This document shows, in pieces, positions 9,038 to 18,573 of a stretch of DNA of 64,000 nt. A model generated the notes under the pieces. The model ran no database searches. It saw only the letters and a program-made list of their open reading frames with translations, and was not told the DNA's origin. The first letter of the stretch is position 1. Every line of letters starts with the position of its first letter. Made by a program: the position numbers and the translations under genes. The stretch is from Pirellulaceae bacterium (GTDB lineage: Bacteria > Planctomycetota > Planctomycetia > Pirellulales > Pirellulaceae), in the NCBI GenBank assembly GCA_020852965.1, contig JADYZV010000003.1, positions 37,968 to 101,967 of the forward strand. Reading direction: 5' to 3'.

Positions 9038-9160
9038 AATGTAGCCCGACGCTCCGCCGTCGGAATTTCAATTCGACCAATGTGGCCCGACGCTCCGCCG
9101 TCGGAACTTCAATTCGACCAATGTGGCCCGACGCTCCGCCGTCGGAATTTCAATTCGACT
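9038..9160. repeat. Three tandem 41-base repeats with a GTGGCCCGACGCTCCGCCGTCGG core
   Basis: Three nearly identical units start at 9038, 9079 and 9120. Each contains the hairpin CCGACG-CTCCGC-CGTCGG followed by a TTCAATTCGACC tail. Single copies of the core occur at 27,547-27,573 (inside a gene) and at 30,178-30,206 (touching the pepF stop), so the unit is dispersed in this genome. Confidence 0.9.
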
Positions 9161-9240
9161 CGCATCAGAAACAACCGACTCTCTCGCAAGCCAGTCGGCA
9201 AAAGTATGGAATCTCTACTCAAATGGCCACCGCGGCCTCG

Positions 9241-9687
9241 TCAATCGCTGAGATCGTCGGCCGCCAATAATCTGCGGCTGGTGGCGGGGGAATCGGCAGA
9301 GCGCCAGTAACGAATGCTCTCCTCTCCTAGGTGCCAGGAGAAGAACGCCTCGCGCCCGAGCAGCACCGTCGGGAATTCGACATGCCCCTCTTCGGGTTGC
9401 CGCAGTAGCACACCCAGCGACTCGATTTCCTCCCGATACTTCCAAATCTGATCGTACTCTTCCTGCAGATCCGCACGGCTCTCCGCCAGCTCGTCGTCAT
9501 ACAGCGGACCAGCGCTAAGTGTGCCCCTGCGCACGATACGGTGCAGGTCGGCACGACGCCCAATCACACTCCGAAATACTTGGCAAATATCCGAAGCAAT
9601 GGAACGCACGAGGGGAAGCATTGCATTCGCTTCCTCGAGTGAAAACCGCTTGTGTACTTTGGTCGATGTCGAATTATCTTGCATCAT
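9241..9687 (-). CDS. DUF2203 family protein
   Basis: The protein has the DUF2203 signature: 'FSLEEANAMLPLVRSIASDI' at the start, an acidic helical middle ('ELAESRADLQEEYDQIWKYREEIESLGV') and the C-terminal 'VEFPTVLLGREAFFSWHLGEESIRYW'. Biochemical function is unknown. ATG 9687 is chosen over an upstream in-frame TTG at 9696; a second ATG lies at 9684. It is a short, soluble, mostly helical protein with no signal peptide. It has no close neighbour on the same strand that suggests a pathway. Confidence 0.85.
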   Translation of the reverse strand: MMQDNSTSTKVHKRFSLEEANAMLPLVRSIASDICQVFRSVIGRRADLHRIVRRGTLSAGPLYDDELAESRADLQEEYDQIWKYREEIESLGVLLRQPEEGHVEFPTVLLGREAFFSWHLGEESIRYWRSADSPATSRRLLAADDLSD

Positions 9688-10080
9688 GGTCAGCAACCGC
9701 CCGATCGAAGCTGGTGGCTAGATTTCATCTTTGGCTTTCGGCGTTTGGTCCCCGTCGCATGTAGTTAAACTTACGCGGTCACCTATCTTCAAGGATAATC
9801 CGTAGATGCAGATTATGCCATTCCAAAAATGAACTCCGTAGCTACCGCCGCCTGACGGTGCTGTCGGAAACTTCACCGTTGGCGGGCTATCGCCGCCTGG
9901 AATCGGTAGTTAGGGTCCATCGCACCCACCATCGCCAGAAGAGGAATTCTGAAGAAAATAGTCGGTTTTCCGACTTCATCATTACAGAGGGGACTGAATT
10001 TCGGTCGATGTTGACCGAAGAGATTCGAGCCTGGGCCTATCAATGGCCACTTTTCTTGCTCATTGACGTGGTATTGCAAG
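9688..10080. other. Gene-free stretch between divergent genes
   Basis: About 390 bases separate the DUF2203 gene (minus) from the exported protein gene (plus). It contains short CCGCC/GGCGG words around 9848-9900 but no convincing frame. It should hold promoters for both genes; no clear -35/-10 pair could be assigned. Confidence 0.4.
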
Positions 10081-10938
10081 ATGCGTGTGGGGATGACCAG
10101 CAAACGAACCTTGGCATTATTCTTGTCTGCCCTGGCAGGCATGATGCTAGCTGCCAAGGGAGCTGCCCAGCCCCCCGCATCGCCCGCCTCACTGGAAGCT
10201 TCGTCGACAGCAACTTCCGACATCGGAGCGGAGTCGCGAAGCTGGATCGCTCGGGACCCTGTCACGGGCCGTTTGTACCAGCAAGAGCTGGTGACACGCT
10301 CCGTCCCGACTACGCAGTGGGAAGTCCGACCGGTAACAACGACCGTCTATGAACCCCGCCCAGTCGTCTCGAACGTCCCCAGCCAGCAAGTGACCTACAC
10401 ACCAACAACTCAGTACGTCATGCAACCTAGACTGAGGGGTTGGTGGAACCCATTGCGCCAGCCGGTGCAGAGCTACGAGTTCGTGCCGGTAACTTCCTGG
10501 CAACCGCAAACGCAAACTGTTCAACTTCCGGTGACGACCACACAATGGGTCCCCAAGCAGCAAATAGTCTATGCCCCCCAGCCCGTTCAGCGGTTGCAGA
10601 CTCATCAACAAATCGTGTCGCGCGAACTGCCACAGCCGCCCGCTGGCTATGTTCCGACCGCGATAGCTAGTGGATACGCGACTGCGACCGCTCCCGCGCT
10701 CGCCGCACAGCCTCGACCGTTGATATCCATTCCCATTCTAGCGCAGCAGCGCATGCTGCCGTGGCCTAGCGGCTCTCCGGTCAATGCCATGCGCAGCGTC
10801 GTGGGAAATGGCCTGCGCCCTATCAGCAATACGGTCGCACCTAGCTATGCCGCTCCACTGCAAACCGCCTCTTCGGCCAGCGCTCAAGTGGCACGCGACC
10901 CTATGCAGAGTGGTATGGCTGCCACCATCCTGCGCTAG
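10081..10938 (+). CDS. Exported Pro/Gln/Thr/Val-rich low-complexity protein
   Basis: The start at ATG 10,081 (or 10,093) gives a typical signal peptide: 'SKRTLALFLSALAGMMLAAKGAAQ'. The mature part is a string of short strands rich in V, T, Q and P ('VTTTQWVPKQQIV', 'PVTTTVYEPRPVV') with little hydrophobic core and no cysteine cluster. Such VTxxQ/YxP-rich secreted proteins are common in planctomycetes and are of unknown function, perhaps surface or cell-wall associated. I recognise no enzyme domain. A MITE-like repeat (10,970-11,110) lies between it and the convergent kinase gene. Confidence 0.65.
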   Translation: MRVGMTSKRTLALFLSALAGMMLAAKGAAQPPASPASLEASSTATSDIGAESRSWIARDPVTGRLYQQELVTRSVPTTQWEVRPVTTTVYEPRPVVSNVPSQQVTYTPTTQYVMQPRLRGWWNPLRQPVQSYEFVPVTSWQPQTQTVQLPVTTTQWVPKQQIVYAPQPVQRLQTHQQIVSRELPQPPAGYVPTAIASGYATATAPALAAQPRPLISIPILAQQRMLPWPSGSPVNAMRSVVGNGLRPISNTVAPSYAAPLQTASSASAQVARDPMQSGMAATILR

Positions 10939-10969
10939 CGCGCTACAATTCAGTCGCGGACCGCTCCGC

Positions 10970-11110
10970 AATCGTAACCCGCAGCGTCAGCAAGGACGTT
11001 TGACTCGACTGCAAATGGGTAGCATAAAAACAAGTTGATTCATGCTTTGGGATTCGGATTAGACGCAAACGTTCTTGCTGACGCTGCGGGGTTTTGAATA
11101 ATCCGGGTAT
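10970..11110. repeat. MITE-like dispersed repeat (CCCGCAGCGTCAGCAAGG family), copy 2
   Basis: It shares both arms and much of the interior with the copy at 3554-3691. The left arm ATCGTAACCCGCAGCGTCAG and the right arm TTGCTGACGCTGCGGGGTTT are inverted. It lies between convergent genes. Confidence 0.8.
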
Positions 11111-11139
11111 AAGCACCCACGCATAAGTTACCTGGCATA

Positions 11140-13149
11140 TCAATTAACCCTGGCTATCAGCGATGCGACGCTCAAGTCTGCAAACTGGGCCGTGCCGTTG
11201 GCAGCAGCCAACTCGAAATACAATAGTTCCGCAAGCTCAGCCCCTCTAAAACGACTCACGACTCGACCGTCGAGCATTATCCACCATTGGCCCGCTTGAC
11301 ACTCGATGCGCAAGCCGCGTAAGGGCTGAACACCTTCAGGCTCGGTCGATAGCTCCGTTTTGCTCATCAATTTGGGCACGTCGTTCGCCCGTTGTAAGAA
11401 GACGACCAGTGTCTCCGGTTGCATCTCGACGAGCAAGGTCACAAGTTCCTGATCCGTTGATTGGGCTTGTAATTTGAAACGTGCGGATGCCGCTTTGAAC
11501 AAGCGACAAGTAGCTTCGACGGCAAAGTGATCAGAAAGCGAGTTGCTCGCTTGATCACTCAGCGGCCTGCGAATAATCCCGTCGGTCCCTTGCAGCACCA
11601 AAGCACCCTCGGCATCTACATCGGGAGACCAACTTCCAGAAACGATCGACCACTTTGTTAGTGTGTACCCATCAAACAGTGCCTGCCGTGGTCCCGTCGC
11701 TGTCGCCGGCCGCTCGATCAGAGCCGACGGAAGCAAGTCGAGGGACCTCCAGGCGACGAACAATGACGCTATGAGTACTAACGCTGCCAGCCACAACCAC
11801 TTCGACCTCGCTATTCGCTCCGCACGAGGACTTTGTGTTTGACCGGGCACGCTTTCCGTCGGTAAGGATTCTAGCGAGGATGAGGATAGGGCTACGGTCG
11901 CGTCTGCTGACGGATCGCCTACTACCCTGTTTAGTCCAGTGGAGATCGCAATAGGATCCTGGGAGTTCGTCGCGCTTGAGAAGTGCTTTGTCGGACTATC
12001 GGCATTAGCGATTGCCGTGCGATCCAGAAAGCCCGTTAGAACGCTGGTCGAATCGATACCGCTGGGGTGCATGTCGAGCTCCCCGTGATGGATTGTAGCT
12101 TCCGCCAAAATGCCGTCGATGCGAATAAGAAGCTCATCGTAGGTGCGAATTCGTTGTTTGGGATCGATTACCAACATCTTTTCGACAAGTTGCGAAGTGG
12201 CTGGACTGCAAGTCGAAACATGCTGCGATAGTGGAGGAGTGGGGTGAGTCAGCCGCTGCATCACAAGCTGCCGAAGACTGCTCCCTGCCAGCGGAGGGCG
12301 ACCAGCCAGCATGTGCCAGGCTGTGGCTCCAAGAGCAAAGATGTCCGCTGCTTGATCAATGTCATCCGACTCTAGCTGCTCTGGTGCCATATAGGTCGGG
12401 CTGCCAATATGAACGTTGGCCGAGGTGAGCCGCTGACGACCGGCTTGTTGATCGTCTCCCAAAATCGACAAGCCGAAATCGGCGATTTTGACCATAGGAA
12501 CGCCAGCCGGCAAAGGAAAGCCGTCTGGAGGATTGACCAGCAGCAGGTTGGCAGGTTTGATGTCTCGATGAATAATATTCGCCTTGGAGGCATGCGCCAG
12601 CCCGGCTGCCGCTTGACGAATGACGTGCCACACCAACGTCTCAGGTAGGCCGCCATAATGCTCGACCAGTGCTTGAACGTCGCGGCCTCGAACTAACTCC
12701 ATTGCGAGAAACAGTCGTCCAGCATGTCGCCCAAAATCAAAGGCGGCCACAATGTGCGGATGGATTACGCGCGCCAGTACCTGCGCTTCGTTCTCAAAGC
12801 GCGCAGCAGCCATTGGGGCGGCCAGTTGGCTCAGTAGTATTGTCTTGAGTGCAACTTCGCGGTTGAGGCTCAACTGCCGCGCGCGATAGACGACGCCCAT
12901 CCCGCCGCGCCCAATGAGCCCCAGTACTTCATAGCCGGGGATACTGTCGCGGGGTGCCAGCAAAATCTTAATAATATCAACGTCTGCGGCGTCCAACTTT
13001 CCCAGCTCGAGTGCAGCCTGCCATGGTGCTACACCCCGGTCGGTTGCCTGCTCTACGATTGCGCTGATTTCGCCGTCTGACAAGCCACCGATCATGTGTG
13101 CAAACTTGGCAAAATCCTCTTTTGTTGGAATCGGTGAATCGAGGGGCAT
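11140..13149 (-). CDS. Membrane Ser/Thr protein kinase with C-terminal lectin/DUF1080-like domain
   Basis: A Hanks-type kinase of 669 residues. Residues ~75-330 are the kinase domain: 'GRGGMGVVYRAR' P-loop, 'REVALKTI' lysine, 'IIHRDIKPANLLL' catalytic loop, 'KIADFGLS' magnesium loop and 'GSPTYMAPEQ' activation end. A single membrane helix ('WLWLAALVLIASLFVAW') follows near residue 455. The extracytoplasmic ~180 residues begin 'QALFDGYTLTKWSIVSGSW' and resemble the 3-keto-disaccharide hydrolase/DUF1080 jelly-roll fold, possibly a sensor. The N-terminal 70 residues are a helical domain. The upstream lipoprotein gene ends 15 bases before this start on the same strand, so co-transcription is likely. 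Confidence 0.88.
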   Translation of the reverse strand: MPLDSPIPTKEDFAKFAHMIGGLSDGEISAIVEQATDRGVAPWQAALELGKLDAADVDIIKILLAPRDSIPGYEVLGLIGRGGMGVVYRARQLSLNREVALKTILLSQLAAPMAAARFENEAQVLARVIHPHIVAAFDFGRHAGRLFLAMELVRGRDVQALVEHYGGLPETLVWHVIRQAAAGLAHASKANIIHRDIKPANLLLVNPPDGFPLPAGVPMVKIADFGLSILGDDQQAGRQRLTSANVHIGSPTYMAPEQLESDDIDQAADIFALGATAWHMLAGRPPLAGSSLRQLVMQRLTHPTPPLSQHVSTCSPATSQLVEKMLVIDPKQRIRTYDELLIRIDGILAEATIHHGELDMHPSGIDSTSVLTGFLDRTAIANADSPTKHFSSATNSQDPIAISTGLNRVVGDPSADATVALSSSSLESLPTESVPGQTQSPRAERIARSKWLWLAALVLIASLFVAWRSLDLLPSALIERPATATGPRQALFDGYTLTKWSIVSGSWSPDVDAEGALVLQGTDGIIRRPLSDQASNSLSDHFAVEATCRLFKAASARFKLQAQSTDQELVTLLVEMQPETLVVFLQRANDVPKLMSKTELSTEPEGVQPLRGLRIECQAGQWWIMLDGRVVSRFRGAELAELLYFELAAANGTAQFADLSVASLIARVN

Positions 13150-13164
13150 GCTCCGCGTTTCCCG

Positions 13165-13848
13165 CTACAGTGGTTGATTGATTCGATCGAGCTGATCCAG
13201 CAGTGCTTGCACACTAGGGCGATCACTGATCGATTGTCCAACATAGCCGAAACGCAATTGCCCCTGGGAATCGAAGATGTAGGTAGCTGGTTTGGACAAG
13301 TCGTCACGAATGCCCAACGCGTCGACCGCCGTCAGTTCGACATCGAGTAAGACAGGAAAAGGAAATTCGTCGCTGGTCTTCCCTTTTCCCTGAACTTTGG
13401 CAGAAAAGTACTGTAGCTCGGCGGCATCTGACGAACGAGCCACGGGGAAGACGACGACGACTTCAGTATTGCGCTGCTGGAACTTCGCGTAGTTGGCGAC
13501 CAGCCGAGAGGTTTGCGTGGAACAGAATATACAAAACGACTTGCCACCAGAGTTCGGCTTATCTTCGGTTTCTCCCACAGCGTTGGGAAGGCTCCCGACC
13601 AATCCTCGCGAAACAACCAGCAGTAGGTTCTTGTCGCCTGTCAGATCGCTGATCTTCACCAAGGAACCATCAGCTTGGGCCAAGGTTACGGTGGCAATCT
13701 GCGACGGGTCGGGCTGCGCATTGCTTTCCACCGAGTCGGCGAATTTGACGAAATCCCCATAATCTCCCGGTAGCGTCTGCTGCCCGCAGCCGCTGAGAAA
13801 GACAGAGACGGATATCAAACACAGGATTTTACGGAGAAGAAGATGCAT
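13165..13848 (-). CDS. Thioredoxin-fold (AhpC/TSA-like) lipoprotein
   Basis: From ATG 13,848 the protein begins with a lipoprotein signal (lipobox LSGC), placing it in an envelope membrane; an alternative ATG is at 13,860. After the anchor comes a thioredoxin-like fold: 'VKISDLTGDKNLLLVVSRG', a redox-type 'FCIFCSTQT' (CxxC), 'VVVVFPVARSS', 'FPVLLDVELTAVDALGI' and 'ATYIFDSQGQLRFGYVGQ'. This fits a peroxiredoxin-like or thiol-disulfide oxidoreductase role outside the cytoplasm. It lies directly upstream of the kinase gene on the same strand. Confidence 0.75.
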   Translation of the reverse strand: MHLLLRKILCLISVSVFLSGCGQQTLPGDYGDFVKFADSVESNAQPDPSQIATVTLAQADGSLVKISDLTGDKNLLLVVSRGLVGSLPNAVGETEDKPNSGGKSFCIFCSTQTSRLVANYAKFQQRNTEVVVVFPVARSSDAAELQYFSAKVQGKGKTSDEFPFPVLLDVELTAVDALGIRDDLSKPATYIFDSQGQLRFGYVGQSISDRPSVQALLDQLDRINQPL

Positions 13849-14061
13849 AGACCATAGCATACCGCCTCCGCACGTCCTTGGCACTAGTCCTTTGGCAAAC
13901 TCAACTACAGCGGTTCGCTGCCCGGGCATTGGTGGTTGCGTGTTCTTATTTGCCGCTCAGGCGCTGGCCCCGGCTTCGATAGCCTAAACCGAGTCTGACG
14001 CCTGAGCGGCCAATACATCCGCTCCCCAATGGTCACTTTGACAAACCACTCGACACAGAAT

Positions 14062-14106
14062 GAAAAAGAGCCGTGTTGCCGACTAATCCTACGGGCAACA
14101 CGGCTC
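14062..14106 (-). terminator. Rho-independent terminator downstream of the sigma factor gene
   Basis: A 13-bp perfect stem (GAGCCGTGTTGCC at 14,068-14,080 paired with GGCAACACGGCTC at 14,094-14,106). On the minus strand it is followed by TTTTTC. It lies about 200 bases past the end of the minus-strand sigma factor gene. Confidence 0.8.
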
Positions 14107-14216
14107 CTCTTTACATCAGCGAGATGCCCGCATGTTCAAACGCTGCTACTCGTTTGACCATGCCTCACTGGTATAGCTACTTAGTGCTCTGTCCACCTTA
14201 GGTTTTGGGGTTGGTC

Positions 14217-14289
14217 GTAGTGGACGAGGTTACGAGTCCCAAACGGTTAGCGATTCAAACAGACTCGTGGGCCTCGTCCATTACGACTG
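14217..14289. repeat. Inverted repeat around GGACTCGTGGGCCTCGTCC
   Basis: GTAGTGGACGAGGTTACGAGTC at the left is roughly complementary to GACTCGTGGGCCTCGTCCATTAC at the right. A related half-copy (GGACTCGCGGGCCTCGTCCG) lies in the gap near 8117. This is probably another dispersed intergenic repeat. Confidence 0.5.
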
Positions 14290-14311
14290 ACGGAGCGATC
14301 AGCGACGAAAG

Positions 14312-15973
14312 CTAGCTGCGAGCCGATTCGGTTTCGATCGTGGCCGGATCGAGGCCATCGACAAAGCTCATCAGGGCTTTATTGCGGTAAGGCTGTTGCA
14401 GTTTGCGAACTGCCTTGCTTTCGATCTGACGCACTCTTTCACGAGTTACCGAGAAGATGCGTCCGACTTCTTCGAGCGTATATGCGTAGCCGTCGGCCAG
14501 GCCGTAACGCAGGCGAAGAATTTCACGCTCGCGGTAATTGAGCGTTTGCATTGCTTCATCTATGTGATGCTTGAGCGATTCTTGGTTGGCATCAAACAAT
14601 GGGTCGATGTCACGGTGATCTTCGAGGAATTCGCCAAAGTAGCTGTCCTCATGATCGCCCACCGGTTGGTCGAGCGACAGCGGTTGACGAGACATCTTGA
14701 TGATGACTCGAGTATCTTCGATCGACAGTCCCGCCTTTTCAGCAGTTTCTTCGACCGACGGCTCGCGACCCAAGTCTTGCACCAGTTGTCGAGTCACCAA
14801 GCGGACTTTGGTCATGGTATCGATCATATGAACCGGTACTCGTATCGTACGACTTTGATCGGCGATGGCTCGCGTGATCGCTTGGCGAATCCACCAAGTG
14901 GCATAAGTCGAGAATTTGAAACCACGTTCCGATTCAAACTTATCGACGGCTCGCATCAGCCCCGTATTGCCTTCTTGGATCAGATCCAAGAAGCTCAAGC
15001 CACGATTGCGGTATTTTTTGGCAATCGAAACCACCAACCGCAGATTTCCTGCACTCAAGTCTCGCTTGGCTGCATCGTACTCGACACGGTACTCAGCTAC
15101 GCGTTGAACTCGACGCCGAAGCGTACTGGGACTCTCGTAGGTGATTCGCATCAGGTATCGCAGCTCTTCGAGCAGTTGTTCGTGCGAGTGACCGTCGACA
15201 TATCCCGATTCGCGTGCCACTTCAATCTGCTGCTTGAGGGTCCGCATGCGAGTGTCGATACTCTCCAGCTTCTCGAATAGCGGCTCGAGACGGTTGGTGC
15301 GAAGATTCATTTCTTCAACCAAACGAACGGCACGGTTGCGACGGCGAGTCAGACGCTTCCAAGCGTCCCGTCGCGTCTGACGATCGAGCTTGCGGTTGAT
15401 CGCCATGAAATAGTCATGATGATTGAGAATTAGCAAATGACGTAGCGTATTGATGTTCGGGACGATACGTTTCATGATCGCCTTCTTCTCTGCCGCGTTG
15501 GTCACGCTGACTTCAATCGTTCGATCCAAACGCAGCTTGCTATCGCGAACCTGCTCCAACAGTTTACAAGCTCCATGCAGCATGAAGTCCGTTGCCAACA
15601 ACCAGTGGCGGTACTTGCTGCGAGTGCGGGCGATAAGCTGGGCTGACTCCAATTCCTCGCCGCGAGTCAACAATGGGATCTGCCCCATCTGCATCAGGTA
15701 CATCCGGACTGGATCGTCCGTGCTCTCCACCTCGTCCTTGAGCTCCTCCAAATCCCCCCCTTCGATCAGCTCGCTATCGAGCTCGTCACTCTCGTCGTCA
15801 TCGTCATCTTCGTCCTCATCGTCGTCATCCAGTTCGCTTGTCAGTTCATCAGCCGACCCGCTATCGTCCGCAAAGCGACGGGACGTTGTATTGCGATTGC
15901 GAGCCTCCGCAACGTCGAAATCAGCGTCGAAGCTATCGTCCAAACCTGTGTGATCTCGGAAACCCTTTTTCAT
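14312..15973 (-). CDS. rpoD: Primary-type RNA polymerase sigma-70 factor
   Basis: All conserved sigma-70 regions are present. Region 1.2 reads '[17 protein letters not shown]'. Region 2 reads '[20 protein letters not shown]', '[19 protein letters not shown]' and '[10 protein letters not shown]'. Region 3 follows. Region 4 reads '[12 protein letters not shown]' plus the recognition helix '[15 protein letters not shown]'. ATG 15,973 is preceded by GAGAGGG at 6-7 bases. The first ~80 residues are highly acidic with an almost unbroken D/E run, in place of a typical region 1.1. A ~120-residue helical non-conserved region lies between 1.2 and 2. A strong terminator follows the gene. Confidence 0.92.
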   Translation of the reverse strand: MKKGFRDHTGLDDSFDADFDVAEARNRNTTSRRFADDSGSADELTSELDDDDEDEDDDDDESDELDSELIEGGDLEELKDEVESTDDPVRMYLMQMGQIPLLTRGEELESAQLIARTRSKYRHWLLATDFMLHGACKLLEQVRDSKLRLDRTIEVSVTNAAEKKAIMKRIVPNINTLRHLLILNHHDYFMAINRKLDRQTRRDAWKRLTRRRNRAVRLVEEMNLRTNRLEPLFEKLESIDTRMRTLKQQIEVARESGYVDGHSHEQLLEELRYLMRITYESPSTLRRRVQRVAEYRVEYDAAKRDLSAGNLRLVVSIAKKYRNRGLSFLDLIQEGNTGLMRAVDKFESERGFKFSTYATWWIRQAITRAIADQSRTIRVPVHMIDTMTKVRLVTRQLVQDLGREPSVEETAEKAGLSIEDTRVIIKMSRQPLSLDQPVGDHEDSYFGEFLEDHRDIDPLFDANQESLKHHIDEAMQTLNYREREILRLRYGLADGYAYTLEEVGRIFSVTRERVRQIESKAVRKLQQPYRNKALMSFVDGLDPATIETESARS

Positions 15974-16350
15974 CGGAAACCCTCTCGGATGCGTGGACTC
16001 GAAGCGATCGAACAACCAATCTCAAACTCGGTGGCTCGTTACGGAACGAGAGGTTTAGAAAGCACAGGGGGTGCCAGAAGGAAAAAAGGCCGACGAAAAT
16101 CTACCGTAAAGCGTTTAGGGGAAAGAACTTATGGCGTTTCGGCGCATTGGGGCCGAACTGGATCATGTTGCCCAAACGCTACACCTTAGACGCACTTCGC
16201 CTCAAGATGTTTCCCAAATTCAACACGATTTAACTAGAAATTTGCTCGGGAAGTGATTACCCGCCACATCGTAGTTTCCGTCGCCAGCCGATAGAGTTCT
16301 GGCATCCGGCGACAACCGCTACGCGAGGACGGAAGTTTTGTGGCTGCCCA
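15974..16350. other. Gene-free stretch upstream of the sigma factor gene
   Basis: About 375 bases, presumably holding the sigma factor promoter and leader. I see no convincing frame and no obvious hairpin with a T run. Confidence 0.4.
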
Positions 16351-16890
16351 CTACTCACTGCGGAACCCCACTCCGACATCAAAATGTTCGTAGTCGTTCA
16401 CCAGCCAACGATCGTGGTCCTCGACGAAATACGCTTTGACGAACCGCGGAAGCCGAGCATCCTGCCCGTTCGCTGCTAAATCAACCATCACATGAAACTC
16501 TGCGACCGCCGTGGCGGGTGTGCTCCTGCGATTGACCAAAATCGATTTGAGCCGAGTCATACGGGCTTCCCGAAACGTGTACTTAGGCAATTCCTGCTTG
16601 GCACGAGCCATTCCCTCCGTCGCGTTGGCGTAGATGAAACCGATAACGCGTTTCAAGTCGTTGGCCTCAACAGCTTCGGCGACTTCGTTAATCGTCCTGT
16701 GAATCTTCTCCCGATCGGTCTCGACGCGTACGGAGACGACGACCAGGACCACCGTTAAGACGATGGCGGCGACGGCAGTTAGCCACGCCACTCGTGCACC
16801 GGTCTGAATCCATAGAAAGCCGGCTACGACTGCCACGAACAGGCCGCAGACGCTAATCCAAAGTGGGTTCTCGAAAAGGAACTGTTGCAT
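16351..16890 (-). CDS. Small membrane-anchored protein with NTF2/SnoaL-like outer domain
   Basis: The 179-residue protein has two closely spaced N-terminal membrane helices ('PLWISVCGLFVAVVAGFLWI' and 'VAWLTAVAAIVLTVVLVVV'). The ~125-residue soluble domain ('INEVAEAVEANDLKRVIGFI...TPATAVAEFHVMVDL...RWLVNDYEHF') has the helix-then-curved-sheet pattern of NTF2-like domains, where such proteins bind small ligands. Function is unknown. The divergent epimerase gene begins 140 bases away. Confidence 0.65.
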   Translation of the reverse strand: MQQFLFENPLWISVCGLFVAVVAGFLWIQTGARVAWLTAVAAIVLTVVLVVVSVRVETDREKIHRTINEVAEAVEANDLKRVIGFIYANATEGMARAKQELPKYTFREARMTRLKSILVNRRSTPATAVAEFHVMVDLAANGQDARLPRFVKAYFVEDHDRWLVNDYEHFDVGVGFRSE

Positions 16891-17029
16891 TGTCCGACTC
16901 CGCTTGGCGCTGTGAATCTACCGGTAGGGGAGTTTCGCTCGGCTCCCCTTTAGACATACAATACCATTTCCTAATTTGCGAATCACGAGCAAACCTCAGT
17001 CCAACTTGCGAACTATTACGGAGACAATC

Positions 17030-17875
17030 ATGGCAGACTGGCCCATCGGAGTATTCACCAGCATTGATGCTGGTCTGGGAGTAAAACTCGAAGTGGTGCA
17101 AGAACTGGGCATACCGACATTGCAACTGCACGCACCTCACCGCTCGACGCGCACCCCATCAGCGGCTGAACAGTTTGTCGAGCGACTCGATCAGTTGAAC
17201 ATCGAATTGACCGCCGTCTTTGGTGGATTCGAAGGGGAGAGTTATGCCGATATCCCAACCGTCTCGCGTACCGTCGGGTTGGTCCCGCCGGAAACGCGCG
17301 CCGAGCGACTACGTGAAATGTTTGAAATCAGCGACTTTGCTCGACTGCTGGGCTGCGACGTGATCGCTCTACACTTGGGATTTGTCCCGCACGATCGGTC
17401 GCTGCCACTCTACGAAGAGGTGCTGCAGGTAACACGACAATTGTGCAAGCACGCCTCGCAGAACGATCAGGCTTTGCATTTGGAAACCGGACAAGAAACA
17501 GGTGAAGCGCTATTGGCCTTCATCGCCGATTCAGAATGTGACAATTTGTTTGTTAACTTCGATCCCGCCAACATGATCCTATATGGCACCGGAGACCCCA
17601 TCGAGACTTTGAAGCAGATCGGCAGCTATGTCCGTAGTGTACATTGCAAAGACGCCCTGGCGAGCGATCAGCCCGGTGTTACCTGGGGCCGCGAAATGCC
17701 CCTCGGCGAAGGACAAGTCGACATGGAGCTCTACTTGCAAACCCTCAAAGAGATAGGCTACCTAGGCCCGCTAACCATCGAACGTGAAATCCCTCAAGAG
17801 CCAGCACGCCAAAAGCAAGAAATCGAACACGCTGCCAGTCTACTGACCAAACTCAAAAAGAAATTGTTAGCCTAG
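17030..17875 (+). CDS. Sugar phosphate isomerase/epimerase-like TIM-barrel protein
   Basis: It starts at ATG 17,030 with GGAG 7 bases upstream, giving MADWPIGVFTSI. It is a xylose-isomerase-like (AP endonuclease 2 fold) TIM barrel. Metal-binding positions are suggested by 'VIALHLGFVPHD', 'ALHLETGQE', 'VNFDPANMILYG', 'VRSVHCKDA' and 'PLTIEREI'. This set (E, D, H, E) matches sugar-phosphate or inosose isomerase relatives. The substrate is not determinable. It is followed 45 bases later by the ECF sigma factor gene, but with no clear functional link. Confidence 0.85.
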   Translation: MADWPIGVFTSIDAGLGVKLEVVQELGIPTLQLHAPHRSTRTPSAAEQFVERLDQLNIELTAVFGGFEGESYADIPTVSRTVGLVPPETRAERLREMFEISDFARLLGCDVIALHLGFVPHDRSLPLYEEVLQVTRQLCKHASQNDQALHLETGQETGEALLAFIADSECDNLFVNFDPANMILYGTGDPIETLKQIGSYVRSVHCKDALASDQPGVTWGREMPLGEGQVDMELYLQTLKEIGYLGPLTIEREIPQEPARQKQEIEHAASLLTKLKKKLLA

Positions 17876-17920
17876 GGCTCTGCCCACTCTAAAATCAAAA
17901 ATGGATGAAGCACTAGCTGC

Positions 17921-18556
17921 ATGTCTCACTCGATTTGGCCCGAAGGTGATAAGACGCAAGAGTTGCTCGCCGGTGCACGGGTTGGCGATCCCATCGCAAT
18001 CGATCGCCTGCTGGACCGGCACCGCGATTCGCTAAGACGCATGATCGCCATGCGGCTCGATCAAAAAATCAAGCGCCGCATCGACGTCAGCGACGTTGTG
18101 CAGGACGTCCTGGTCGAAGTCAATCGACGCCTGCAGGACTACTTGTCCAACCCGGTGATGGCCTTTCATCTATGGGTTCGCCAGATCGCCAAAGATCGCA
18201 TCATCGACGCCCACCGCCGGCATCGCGCTTCCGGGAAGCGCAGTGTAGATCGCGAGCAGCCGCTGGCGCAAGCTACTGCTCCCGATCAGTCGACCATCGA
18301 GCTCGCAGCGCAATTGCGAGATCCAGAACTCACGCCCGCCGCAGCGGCCGTGCAACACGAGCTGGCACTTCACATCCAAGCCGCGATCGAGTTGTTGGAC
18401 GAGCGTGATCGCGACATCATCTTGATGCGCCACTACGAACAATTGTCCAATCAAGAGATCGCAACCGCTCTGGAAATTACAGAGCCCGCAGCCAGTATGC
18501 GCTATCTACGCGCCTTGAAGCGTTTACGAGGCAAGCTCGATGCAACCGATCACTAA
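17921..18556 (+). CDS. ECF-type RNA polymerase sigma factor
   Basis: A 211-residue sigma-70-like protein with regions 2 and 4 only. Region 2 includes 'DVSDVVQDVLVEVNRRL' and 'FHLWVRQIAKDRIIDAHRRH'. Region 4 includes 'LLDERDRDIILMRHYEQLSNQEIATAL' and 'PAASMRYLRALKRLRGKL'. It is directly followed (17 bases) by a membrane Ser/Thr kinase, the standard planctomycete arrangement in which the kinase is thought to control the ECF factor. No anti-sigma factor is adjacent. Confidence 0.9.
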   Translation: MSHSIWPEGDKTQELLAGARVGDPIAIDRLLDRHRDSLRRMIAMRLDQKIKRRIDVSDVVQDVLVEVNRRLQDYLSNPVMAFHLWVRQIAKDRIIDAHRRHRASGKRSVDREQPLAQATAPDQSTIELAAQLRDPELTPAAAAVQHELALHIQAAIELLDERDRDIILMRHYEQLSNQEIATALEITEPAASMRYLRALKRLRGKLDATDH

Positions 18557-18573
18557 GCAGGTCCGCTTCCCCC

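Noticed and set aside
9038..9160. Possible CRISPR array
   Set aside because: The units are directly tandem with a constant 41-base period and no variable spacers; no cas gene is near.
14396..15280. 294-residue plus-strand frame opposite the sigma factor
   Set aside because: It is antisense to conserved sigma regions 2-4 and shows no domain.
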